A DNA stretch of 20,112 bases from Lachnospiraceae bacterium UBA7160 (GTDB taxonomy: Bacteria; Bacillota; Clostridia; Lachnospirales; Lachnospiraceae). Positions 13,696-20,112 of the stretch are shown piece after piece. A model generated the notes under the pieces. That model ran no database searches, was not told the DNA's origin, and saw only the letters and a list, made by a program, of their open reading frames with translations. The stretch covers positions 1 to 20,112 of the forward strand of contig DKWE01000063.1 of assembly GCA_002491565.1 (NCBI GenBank). The letters are read 5' to 3'. The position numbers and the translations under genes are program-made. The number at the start of each line of letters is the position of its first letter. Within the stretch, counting starts at the first letter, position 1.

Positions 13696-15632
13696 GGCCG
13701 TATCAGGAGACTTATGTAGCGCAGAATAAGGAAATCCGGAGCCTTTTGGACGCTGCATCAATGTCTCCCAATCCGGACACCACAACAGAAAATACCATGA
13801 CTTCGGGACAGTTCTGGAGTATTCGCAGAAGACACCGCTTTCGTGCACAGGTGCTTGCCGATGCCAATACCGAGCTGCTGAGGCAGAATCTGATGCCGGT
13901 ATTGGATGACATTATCTCTGCGCCGGAAGAGGAGATCCGGGAGCTGGATGATTTCGCGGACCACCTGCTGGTGGGCGCGCGTCAGCTGGATCTGGTTCTG
14001 AACTATATGATCCGGGCGGCGCTCGTCACCTACGCGAGAAAATGGGAAAAAAGGGACATGCTGATCCGGGAACTGTATCAGATGGGCATGGCGCTTTTTT
14101 ACATGCAGAGTACCATCACGTATTCCAGTCAGGTCTTGTATTCCTGGAAGATGAGTCTGGTTTTCGGAGAAGCGGCTTCCTATATCCGGATGTATGATGC
14201 GATTGAGGATATTGAGACGAGGGGCTATATTCACCGTGCCATGGGAAATCTTGCGCTTGCCTACAGCTGGAATGACGAGGAAGGAGCCCGCCGGAAGATT
14301 CAGGCGATCCGCCGCTCCATGCAGATTCTGAGTGATCCTGTGTACCGGGAAAAGACACCGTCTCTCCCCTGGGAACTCTATATAGAAAAAAGCCACCGGG
14401 AGCGCATTACCGCGATGGGATATCTGCGGATGATGGGAAATACAGAGCATGTTCAGGATGTGGTGAGCGAGGTGCTGGAGTCCACAGTCTATGTCCGTGA
14501 AAAGGAGCTGGAGAAGAGCCGGAAGCGAGGAAAAAGTCTTGCGATCCGCTGGCTTGCGCAGTATGAGATCGCGCAGTATCACTGCGGTATTTTTTCCCTC
14601 GGCCACCTGCTGGGGGAACTGGAGAAGCTGTACGTGAAACGCAACAGCAAGGATATCACATTTGATGGAATTGAGACGAACCTTTTCATCCCGGCGATTT
14701 ATTCGCAGTATCTGCGGGGAGATGAGGCGCTCCGACATCAGAAAAAGCAGGTTGTCCAGTACATGTATCACGGAGCAGCCCGGTATGTCCGGTCCATGTC
14801 ATTCGACCAGCTGGATGCGAAAATATCCCGCAATCTGACAGAAATTTCCCTGGTGTTCATCGAGTATCCGGACGGTCTGCTGTTGAAGGATTTTCTGGTC
14901 GAGCTGGTGGCGAGCCGGCATCCGGAATTGTATGTGGAGTTTTTGATGACTGGGAAGCTGACGCATTTCCTGGCGGAGCGAATCATAGAATCTCATCCGG
15001 AATTTCTTACCTCACTGCCTGGATGCGAAAGTGCGGAGCAGGTGAGGAAACAGAAGGAAAAAATTTTGCATTTTGCTTATGAAGCAGGGCTGCTTGCTGA
15101 GACCGGGCTTCTGAGTGTGACTCATCTGGTAGAAATTCCCGTGCGCAGCTGGTTTGAGGAGGAAAAGAGAATCTATGAGACGCATGTCTACGCGGGAAGA
15201 AACATCCTGGCGGAATGCGAATCGACGAAGCGTTATGCACAGACTGCGTTTGGGTATCACCGCTATTATAATGAAAGAGGGGGATATCCGGAAGCGTACT
15301 CGCGCAGGGAGAATGAATACCAGGCGATAACAGATATCGTAAGCGCTGCCTCCTGCCTGATCCGGAGAATGAAAAGGTTGGGCTTATCCGCAAAATACCG
15401 GTCTTCTGCGGAAACGGAACAGCCAGTCTTTGCAGTTGATTTTGTTCGGGTGCGGGAATTATTTTCAAAAGCGCTTGCAGAGGTGTGCGCACAGTCCGGG
15501 ACACGCTTCTCCCCGGATGTCGCGGCGTGTCTTGCAGAAAATGCAGAGCCGCTCGTCCCATACCTGCAGACCAGCCTACAGGAGGCCTGCTGCCGTGCGT
15601 ATGAGATGATAGGAAAAGTACTGGAAGAATAG
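13692..15632 (+). CDS. Degenerate HD-GYP domain protein, partner of the hybrid kinase
   Basis: A 646-residue soluble protein. Residues 1-450 are largely helical and unrecognised. Residues about 455-570 resemble an HD-GYP phosphohydrolase: LLAETGLL aligns with the LLHDIGKI motif but the HD dyad is replaced by A469-E470; H498 in YETHVYAGRNIL matches the H...G..IL motif; GYHRYYNERGGYP (H523) matches HHERWDGSGYP with GYP kept; D548 in DIVSAAS matches the final Asp. Loss of the HD dyad suggests a c-di-GMP-binding or signalling protein rather than an active phosphodiesterase. ATG 13692 overlaps the kinase stop and has AGGAGG (13678-13683). A start at 13659 is also open but would overlap the kinase by 37 nt. 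The GYP assignment is by motif reading, without a profile search. Confidence 0.7.
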   Translation: MRPYQETYVAQNKEIRSLLDAASMSPNPDTTTENTMTSGQFWSIRRRHRFRAQVLADANTELLRQNLMPVLDDIISAPEEEIRELDDFADHLLVGARQLDLVLNYMIRAALVTYARKWEKRDMLIRELYQMGMALFYMQSTITYSSQVLYSWKMSLVFGEAASYIRMYDAIEDIETRGYIHRAMGNLALAYSWNDEEGARRKIQAIRRSMQILSDPVYREKTPSLPWELYIEKSHRERITAMGYLRMMGNTEHVQDVVSEVLESTVYVREKELEKSRKRGKSLAIRWLAQYEIAQYHCGIFSLGHLLGELEKLYVKRNSKDITFDGIETNLFIPAIYSQYLRGDEALRHQKKQVVQYMYHGAARYVRSMSFDQLDAKISRNLTEISLVFIEYPDGLLLKDFLVELVASRHPELYVEFLMTGKLTHFLAERIIESHPEFLTSLPGCESAEQVRKQKEKILHFAYEAGLLAETGLLSVTHLVEIPVRSWFEEEKRIYETHVYAGRNILAECESTKRYAQTAFGYHRYYNERGGYPEAYSRRENEYQAITDIVSAASCLIRRMKRLGLSAKYRSSAETEQPVFAVDFVRVRELFSKALAEVCAQSGTRFSPDVAACLAENAEPLVPYLQTSLQEACCRAYEMIGKVLEE

Positions 15633-15669
15633 ATATTATTATTAAAGTTGCTCAGCCAACCCGGATGGA

Positions 15670-15901
15670 AAGCATGTCCTGAGGGTTGCAAGCTCTTATC
15701 GCTCGTCTGCAGGTTCAAGGGTTCAGAAGACCTCCGTAGCTGCCGCAGGCAACTTGCGGCATGTGGCGATGCACATGCTGCTCAGACAATGCCTGTTAAA
15801 ATCCTGCTGGAGGGCAGAATTTTTGCAGCTGCTCCGGTTTACCGAACCCAAAGAACCTGTAAAGACTCGCTTTACGAGCTTGCAACTCTCGGGACATGCT
15901 T
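15670..15901. repeat. Long branched inverted repeat (candidate structured RNA or palindromic element)
   Basis: Non-coding. An outer stem pairs 15670-15695 with 15876-15901 over 26 consecutive positions (24 Watson-Crick, 2 G-U). Inside are GTCT/AGAC (15705-15708/15863-15866), CAGGTTC/GAACCTG (15710-15716/15853-15859) and GGGTTC/GAACCC (15719-15724/15844-15849). The apex holds three local hairpins: CCGCA...TGCGG (15743-15759), GCATGTG-GCGATG-CACATGC (15759-15778) and AAAAT..TGC...GCAGAATTTT (about 15798-15823). The layout resembles a large multi-branched RNA. I match it to no known class (6S, OLE, T-box) with confidence. An outermost CAGCC/GGCTG (about 15654/15916) may extend it. Confidence 0.7.
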
Positions 15902-15969
15902 CTCTGGACAGTGATCGGCTGAAAAGTAACTGCGGGTATAGAAAAACGCGAAAAAAACAGTACCTTTTC

Positions 15970-15998
15970 TTGACAAACGCAGGAGAATCAGCTATTAT
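15970..15998 (+). promoter_or_regulatory. Consensus promoter of greA-lysS
   Basis: TTGACA (15970-15975) and TATTAT (15993-15998) with a 17-bp spacer, preceded by an A-rich tract (GCGAAAAAAACAG) that could act as an UP element. The predicted start near 16005 gives a leader of about 90 nt. Confidence 0.85.
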
Positions 15999-16012
15999 TA
16001 GACGACGCTTGT

Positions 16013-16047
16013 GATGCAGAGACGGAATCTGCATCGCTATTATTTTT
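16013..16047 (+). promoter_or_regulatory. Leader hairpin with U-rich tail upstream of greA
   Basis: An 8-bp perfect stem GATGCAGA/TCTGCATC (16013-16020/16028-16035) with loop GACGGAA is followed by GCTATTATTTTTA. It begins about 8 nt after the predicted start, so it could work as a leaky terminator/attenuator, comparable in concept to the attenuated greA leader of E. coli. That functional reading is inference. Confidence 0.5.
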
Positions 16048-16094
16048 ACCCTTTATCTACTGAAACAAAGATGTAAGGAAGGACGTTGATTGAA

Positions 16095-16577
16095 ATGGAA
16101 GCAAAGAAAAATTTTCTGACGTATGCAGGCTTGAAAAAGCTCGAGGATGAGCTTCATGATCTGAAGGTGAACCGCCGAAAAGAAGTGGCGGGGAAAATCC
16201 GTGAGGCGAGAGAGCAGGGAGACCTGTCGGAGAATGCAGAGTACGATGCAGCAATGGATGAGCAGCGCGATATCGAGGCGCGAATTGAGGAGATACAGAA
16301 GATTCTGAAAAACGCGGAAGTTGTCGTAGAGGATGAGGTTGATTTTGACAAGATCAATGTCGGCTGTACGGTAAGCGTATACGATATGGAATACGAGGAA
16401 GAAATGGAATTTAAGATTGTAGGCTCCTCTGAGGCAAACAGCCTGCAGGGCAAGATTTCAAATGAATCTCCGGTCGGAAAGGCTCTGATCGGCAGACAGG
16501 TAGGCGACACTGTGTCTGTTGAAACACAGGAGGGCACCATAGAGTATAAGGTGCTCAGCATCGCGCGGACTGTATAA
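16095..16577 (+). CDS. greA: Transcription elongation factor GreA
   Basis: A 160-residue protein that rescues backtracked RNA polymerase by stimulating transcript cleavage. The N-terminal coiled coil (about residues 10-78) has the tip motif EAREQGDLSENAEYDAA with the acidic residues that enter the secondary channel. The C-terminal FKBP-like domain ends with ISNESPVGKALIGRQVGDTV, a GreA hallmark. ATG 16095 follows AAGGAAGGA (16075-16083); an in-frame TTG at 16086 is an alternative adding three residues. Only 25 nt separate it from lysS, a common clostridial pairing. Confidence 0.95.
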   Translation: MEAKKNFLTYAGLKKLEDELHDLKVNRRKEVAGKIREAREQGDLSENAEYDAAMDEQRDIEARIEEIQKILKNAEVVVEDEVDFDKINVGCTVSVYDMEYEEEMEFKIVGSSEANSLQGKISNESPVGKALIGRQVGDTVSVETQEGTIEYKVLSIARTV

Positions 16578-16602
16578 CATAGTGAGAAAAGGAGTGGGAG
16601 CA

Positions 16603-18102
16603 TTGGCGGAACAGAAGAAGGAGCAGGCAGTTGACACGAAGCAGCTGTTAAAGGTGCGGCGTGAGAAGCTGGCGGAGCTGCAGGCAAACGGACAGAATCC
16701 TTTTGAGATTACAAAGTATGACGTGACCAACCACAGCAGGGAAATCAAGGAGCATTTTGCGGAGTTTGAATCAAAGACGGTACGCATCGCAGGACGTATG
16801 ATGTCAAAGCGCGTTATGGGGAAAGCATCCTTCTGTAACGTGCAGGATCTGCAGGGCGGCATTCAGATCTATGTCGCGCGTGATAGCGTCGGTGAAGAGG
16901 AGTACAAGGGATTCAAGAAACTGGATATTGGTGATCTTGTCGGCATCGAGGGATTTGTCTTTGAGACGAAGACCGGTGAGATTTCCATTCATGCCGAAAA
17001 GCTGGTACTGTTGTCAAAGAGCCTGCAGATCCTTCCGGAAAAGTACCATGGTCTGACGAATACGGATGTGAGATACCGTCAGCGCTATGTAGACCTGATC
17101 ATGAATCCGGAGGTGAAGGATACTTTTGTGAAGCGTTCCCGGATCATCAGCACGATCCGGAGCTATCTGGACAGCCAGGGCTTCATGGAGGTTGAGACTC
17201 CCATGCTGGTATCCAATGCGGGCGGAGCAGCAGCGCGTCCATTTGAGACGCATTTCAATGCGCTGAATGAAGACTTGAAACTTCGCATCTCTTTGGAGCT
17301 GTATTTAAAGCGTCTGATCGTAGGCGGTCTGGAGCGCGTTTACGAGATTGGCCGCGTATTCCGGAACGAGGGTCTTGATACCCGTCACAATCCAGAGTTC
17401 ACTCTAATGGAGCTGTATCAGGCGTATACAGATTACAATGGAATGATGGATCTGACCGAGAACCTGTATCGCCATGTGGCGCAGGAGGTGCTTGGCACTA
17501 CGACCATCGTTTACAATGGGGTTGAGATGGATCTCGGCAAGCCGTTTGAGCGCATCACGATGGTAGATGCGGTGAAGAAGTACGCAGGGGTCGATTTCAA
17601 TGAGATTCACACCGTAGAGGAGGCTCGCGCGGCAGCAAAAGAACATCATATCGAGTACGAGGAGCGCCACAAGAAGGGGGATATCCTGAATCTCTTCTTC
17701 GAGGAATTTGTCGAGGAGCATCTGATTCAGCCGACCTTCCTGATGGATCATCCGGTGGAGATCTCTCCGCTGACCAAGCGTAAGCCGTCGAATCCGGATT
17801 ACGTGGAGCGCTTTGAGTTCTTCATGAACGGTTGGGAGATGGCGAACGCATACTCTGAGCTGAACGATCCGATCGACCAGCGCGCCCGTTTTGCAGCGCA
17901 GGAAGAGCAGTTTGCCGCAGGAGACGAAGAGGCAAACCACACCGACGAGGACTTCCTGAACGCCCTCGAGATCGGCATGCCCCCGACAGGCGGGATCGGG
18001 TTCGGTATCGATAGAATGTGTATGTTGCTTACTAATTCACCAGCAATAAGAGATGTTTTGCTCTTCCCGACGATGAAGTCTTTGGGTAAGGAAAGCCAGT
18101 AA
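16603..18102 (+). CDS. lysS: Lysyl-tRNA synthetase, class II
   Basis: A 499-residue enzyme that charges tRNA-Lys. The N-terminal OB fold (about 55-150) binds the anticodon. The class II catalytic core has motif 2 VFRNEGLDTRHNPEFT and motif 3 GGIGFGIDRMCMLLT. TTG 16603 is the preferred start because AAAAGGAG (16587-16594) lies 8 nt before it; upstream GTG codons overlap or precede the RBS. The last 30 codons, from GAT-AGA onward at about 18011, switch to AT-rich codons (AGA, ACT, TCA, CCA, ATA, AGA) unlike the rest of the gene. This suggests that the 3' end was supplied by the adjacent integrative element while keeping the protein sequence (ends LFPTMKSLGKESQ). Confidence 0.94.
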   Translation: MAEQKKEQAVDTKQLLKVRREKLAELQANGQNPFEITKYDVTNHSREIKEHFAEFESKTVRIAGRMMSKRVMGKASFCNVQDLQGGIQIYVARDSVGEEEYKGFKKLDIGDLVGIEGFVFETKTGEISIHAEKLVLLSKSLQILPEKYHGLTNTDVRYRQRYVDLIMNPEVKDTFVKRSRIISTIRSYLDSQGFMEVETPMLVSNAGGAAARPFETHFNALNEDLKLRISLELYLKRLIVGGLERVYEIGRVFRNEGLDTRHNPEFTLMELYQAYTDYNGMMDLTENLYRHVAQEVLGTTTIVYNGVEMDLGKPFERITMVDAVKKYAGVDFNEIHTVEEARAAAKEHHIEYEERHKKGDILNLFFEEFVEEHLIQPTFLMDHPVEISPLTKRKPSNPDYVERFEFFMNGWEMANAYSELNDPIDQRARFAAQEEQFAAGDEEANHTDEDFLNALEIGMPPTGGIGFGIDRMCMLLTNSPAIRDVLLFPTMKSLGKESQ

Positions 18103-18132
18103 AATCAAGGCTTTCGGCGATTCTCTGTTGTG

Positions 18133-18163
18133 ATTTACTACAAATTTACTACAAATTTGCTAC
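18133..18163 (+). repeat. Three 11-bp tandem direct repeats (candidate integrase arm sites)
   Basis: ATTTACTACAA at 18133-18143, the same again at 18144-18154, then a degenerate ATTTGCTAC at 18155-18163. The repeats begin 31 nt past the lysS stop. Direct repeats of this size near an element end are typical of arm-type sites bound by the N-terminal domain of tyrosine recombinases such as Tn916 Int. Confidence 0.7.
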
Positions 18164-18165
18164 GT

Positions 18166-18192
18166 ATAATACGGAATAATACTTGATAATAC
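18166..18192 (+). repeat. Three ATAATAC repeats phased at 10 bp
   Basis: ATAATAC occurs at 18166-18172, 18176-18182 and 18186-18192, exactly 10 bp apart, so each copy faces the same side of the helix. This is the arrangement expected for cooperative binding by a small DNA-bending protein (excisionase-like) or a regulator. A fourth partial copy (TTATAC) lies at 18197-18202. Confidence 0.6.
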
Positions 18193-18211
18193 GTTTTATA
18201 CGACATTCAAT
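18183..18211 (+). promoter_or_regulatory. Weak candidate promoter of the element genes
   Basis: TTGATA (18183-18188, 5/6) and TTCAAT (18206-18211, 4/6) are 17 bp apart and overlap the phased ATAATAC repeats. The transcript would pass through AAGGTA-TG-TACCTT (18217-18230) and a terminator hairpin before the first gene. Confidence 0.3.
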
Positions 18212-18232
18212 TTAATAAGGTATGTACCTTTA

Positions 18233-18272
18233 GGGACACTTTCCAAGTGAGAATTTGGAAGTGTCCTTTTTT
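18233..18272 (+). terminator. Terminator or attenuator before the first element gene
   Basis: Stem GGACACTT/AAGTGTCC (18234-18241/18259-18266) extended by CCAA/TTGG (18243-18246/18255-18258), followed by six T. It may end greA-lysS transcription at the element border, or act as an attenuator if transcription starts near 18218. Confidence 0.85.
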
Positions 18273-18311
18273 GTTATGGTCAAAACAAAATAAGAATTGG
18301 AGGAAAATGAA

Positions 18312-18788
18312 ATGGCAAACACAGCGACAAGAGCAACCAAAGAAAAGAATACCCGCACAGTTACTTTCAAGAGCAAGGAACACGAAAAATTTTATCAAAA
18401 ATATCTGCCACGGTGCAGGTATCAGGACGAATACCATAAGGCACTTGTTTACTGTCTTGGGATTGACCGGGACACAAGGGAGCATGTGGATCAGATTTAT
18501 GATTTCAGGACAGGCAATGTAGAACCGGAGTGCCTGCATGAAGGCTGGCAGACCAGCGGCAGCGTGAAAATTGTCCGGATGGCGTTTAATCTGTACTGCA
18601 ACGGTACACCGAGCATTTACAACTACGACGATTCGGATTTGGAAGGCCAGCTAGAGGAAGTCCAGCGTTACACCGTGGAAGATTTGTTCTGCTGCGGCTA
18701 TGCCCGTTACTTTTGGGAAGCCGTCAAGATCCGGTATCCGGAGTATTGCTACTACGTGGATTGGGAGGATATGTATGTTGAAAATTAG
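18312..18788 (+). CDS. DUF6075-like protein of the integrative element
   Basis: A 158-residue soluble protein. After a short basic, Thr-rich N-terminus it reads VTFKSKEHEKFYQKYL, then YHKALVYCLGIDRDTREH, CLHEGWQTSGS, FNLYCNGTPSIYNYD and DLFCCGYARYFWEAVKIRYPEY, which I recognise as the DUF6075 family common on Lachnospiraceae ICEs. ATG 18312 has GGAGG (18299-18303) 8 nt upstream. Function unknown; family position near an element end is typical. Its 3' end overlaps the next gene by 14 nt. Confidence 0.82.
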   Translation: MANTATRATKEKNTRTVTFKSKEHEKFYQKYLPRCRYQDEYHKALVYCLGIDRDTREHVDQIYDFRTGNVEPECLHEGWQTSGSVKIVRMAFNLYCNGTPSIYNYDDSDLEGQLEEVQRYTVEDLFCCGYARYFWEAVKIRYPEYCYYVDWEDMYVEN

Positions 18789-19899
18789 ACTGCAGGGGAC
18801 AATCAAGGATATTCAGTGGTTCAGAAGGCTTCTGGAACGGCATGAGGAAGTGAAGGTGAAGGAAGTCTCAAAGCCTTTTACGAATAAGGGAACAAACAAA
18901 TATTTTCGTGTTTATGAGGAGGGCATGGAGATCGCCGGTCTGTCCCTTGATATTAATCCAATCTCTACGGAAAAAACAGGTACTTTGGAAGAGTTTATGA
19001 AAAATGCGGAGAAGTATCTGGGTATGAAAGAAGTGCAGAGCCTTACATCAGATATTGTAAAATTCGAGATGGATTATGAAAAGGATATGGATATGCTGGA
19101 ATTTTGGGATGGGGAGGCTGAAATCGAAGAGAATCCGATCTATCAGGTATATGAAATCATAGGCAATGCAATAGAGCGAAAAGACACGGATAAATTTACA
19201 GAGCATTTAAAGCAGGTCATTGAAAGTCATGGGGCAGAGGCGCCGATTGTAAAGGATGCGGCAGATTTATTGGGACGTCTTACAGGAAGTGTTATCGTAG
19301 TCCTGCCTGATCCTAAAATCAGTTTCTATGTGGCGGAGTGTATGGAATTTCCGGTGCTTGGCGATTATTATGATAATCTGACGCTGGAGGAAGCAGTAAA
19401 AAAATATGAGGAAATTCCTGCCGACAGGATAAATGGAATCAAAGGCATTGGTTTCCGTCTGGAGGATGGGAGTATCTATGACGGTGACTATGAGCTGATG
19501 TCCGGTGGTGAGATTCTGAGGGAGGCGATTGACCTGGTGCCCCATTATAAGGAAAGCCCATTGGTACAAAAGGCGATAGCTGACCTGGAGAAGATTCTTT
19601 CTGAGAAGCGTGAACGGGAAACTGCTTCGAAAGTGCAGAAACAGGAAAATGAGCAGCCAGAGAAGCCGTCCATAGGAAAGGATATGGCAGGCATAGAAGG
19701 TGCCAGAGAAACAGATTTAAAGCCGGAAAAAACGCCTGAAAAGGCACCGGAAACGCACAGCAGCGTACCGGAAGGAACCGGCCGGAAACAGTCTGTCCTG
19801 AAAGCCCTGCGGGAGCGGCAGGCAAAATTAAAGGCGCAGGAGCAGAAGGGGACGGAGCAGAAACCGCAGAAGCGCAAGAAAGGGGAACAGGAATTATGA
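18775..19899 (+). CDS. DUF3970-domain fusion protein of the integrative element
   Basis: A 374-residue protein with three parts. Residues 1-55 (IRLQGTIKDIQWFRRLLERHEEVKV, then NKYFRVY; quoted in part) match DUF3970. Residues about 170-275 (FYVAECMEFPVLGDYYDNL, then GIKGIGFRLEDGS) look like one of the large-polyvalent-protein-associated domains seen on ICE proteins; I am unsure which. Residues 280-374 are a low-complexity Lys/Glu/Pro/Gln tail, probably disordered. ATG 18775 follows GGGAGG (18763-18768) and lies inside the end of the DUF6075 gene; the frame extends further upstream only as overlap. The stop overlaps the following start (ATGA). Function unknown. Confidence 0.75.
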   Translation: MLKIRLQGTIKDIQWFRRLLERHEEVKVKEVSKPFTNKGTNKYFRVYEEGMEIAGLSLDINPISTEKTGTLEEFMKNAEKYLGMKEVQSLTSDIVKFEMDYEKDMDMLEFWDGEAEIEENPIYQVYEIIGNAIERKDTDKFTEHLKQVIESHGAEAPIVKDAADLLGRLTGSVIVVLPDPKISFYVAECMEFPVLGDYYDNLTLEEAVKKYEEIPADRINGIKGIGFRLEDGSIYDGDYELMSGGEILREAIDLVPHYKESPLVQKAIADLEKILSEKRERETASKVQKQENEQPEKPSIGKDMAGIEGARETDLKPEKTPEKAPETHSSVPEGTGRKQSVLKALRERQAKLKAQEQKGTEQKPQKRKKGEQEL

Positions 19900-20112
19900 T
19901 GGTGAGATTTGAGGAAAATGAATATTTGATTATGGCGATGTTCCAGAAAGAGAACCGGGTGCAGACCATGAGGGAGATCCGAAGTGCAATGCCTTTTATA
20001 AAGGAAGATGCGGAAATGCTCTCCCTTGTAAACAGCACCCTTGAAAAGATGGAGCGTATTTCCGATCAGGAGTTTTCCAGATTGGATCTGGAAGCATACC
20101 GGCAGGAGCCAG
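19896..20112 (+). CDS. TTRAP-like (transposon-transfer assisting) protein, 3' end outside window
   Basis: At least 72 residues, running off the window. MMVRFEENEYLIMAMFQ, the RVQTMREIRSAMP segment, and STLEKMERISDQEFSRL match the small TTRAP family found on conjugative transposons: an N-terminal EE-x-L segment, a central T-x-x-x-I-R-x-x-x-P helix, and a final KM-x-x-x-x-D-x-EF. The start (ATG 19896, or 19899 in the same frame) overlaps the upstream stop; AGGGGA (19881-19886) is the RBS. Confidence 0.7.
   Translation, partial: MMVRFEENEYLIMAMFQKENRVQTMREIRSAMPFIKEDAEMLSLVNSTLEKMERISDQEFSRLDLEAYRQEP

Larger units (their letters stand above)
18103..20112 (+). mobile_element. End of an integrative conjugative element inserted at lysS (continues beyond window)
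   Basis: Immediately after lysS, base composition falls, short tandem repeats typical of recombinase arm sites appear, and three genes of families found mainly on Lachnospiraceae/Tn916-like ICEs follow in tight order. The element boundary is probably inside the 3' end of lysS (about 18010-18100), since the final lysS codons already have the AT-rich style. No integrase, relaxase or T4SS gene is inside the window, so element family and intactness cannot be stated. Confidence 0.7.

Noticed and set aside
12586..13848. A 420-codon minus-strand open frame under the hybrid kinase
   Set aside because: It covers conserved kinase and receiver domains on the opposite strand and has a Cys/His/Arg-rich composition typical of shadow frames.
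18131..18192. A CRISPR-like array after lysS
   Set aside because: The repeats are only 7-11 bp, contiguous or separated by 3 bp, with no spacers and no cas genes.

Overview
The window looks like a chromosomal segment of a moderately high-GC Lachnospiraceae-type Clostridia (Firmicutes). Supporting signs are tRNA genes without an encoded CCA, strong AGGAGG-type ribosome binding sites, frequent ATGA start/stop overlaps, a clostridial feoA-feoB-Cys-rich cassette, a DUF6145-like gene next to dusB, and a Lachnospiraceae-style integrative element at the right end. Every convincing gene is on the + strand.

Layout. 1-182: the end of a tRNA array (His partial, Gln) with a terminator. 212-300: copy A of an 89-bp palindromic repeat. 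354-1969: a siroheme nitrite/sulfite reductase with its own promoter. 2037-2280: tRNA-Leu(UAG), whose -35 box lies inside an 18-bp perfect palindrome. 2361-5090: the ferrous iron uptake operon feoA-feoB-Cys-rich membrane protein, with a promoter/operator and a leader of about 170 nt. Copy B of the repeat (inverted, 5038-5126) writes the last residues of the third Feo protein. 5362-5865: YbaK/EbsC tRNA deacylase. 6009-8685: NfeD, an SPFH-family membrane protein, ornithine carbamoyltransferase and a small membrane protein. 8908-9891: BirA. 10171-11477: a DUF6145-like protein and DusB. 11704-15632: a soluble hybrid histidine kinase translationally coupled to a degenerate HD-GYP protein. 15670-15901: a long, branched inverted repeat with no coding content, perhaps a structured RNA or palindromic element. 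15970-18102: a consensus promoter, a leader hairpin, greA and lysS.

From the 3' end of lysS to the window end (about 18010-20112) the sequence changes character. The last lysS codons become AT-rich. Past the stop lie three 11-bp tandem repeats and three 10-bp-phased repeats that look like recombinase/excisionase arm sites. A terminator and three genes typical of integrative conjugative elements follow: DUF6075, a DUF3970-containing fusion, and a TTRAP-like protein cut by the window end. I infer the end of an ICE integrated at the 3' end of lysS, with integrase and conjugation genes outside the window.

No CRISPR array, toxin-antitoxin pair, or classical defence system is visible. The least explained items are the branched inverted repeat before greA, the 89-bp repeat family, the kinase/degenerate HD-GYP pair, the feo leader and the lysS-ICE junction. 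All pairings, spacings and identities were counted by hand; no searches or folding programs were run.
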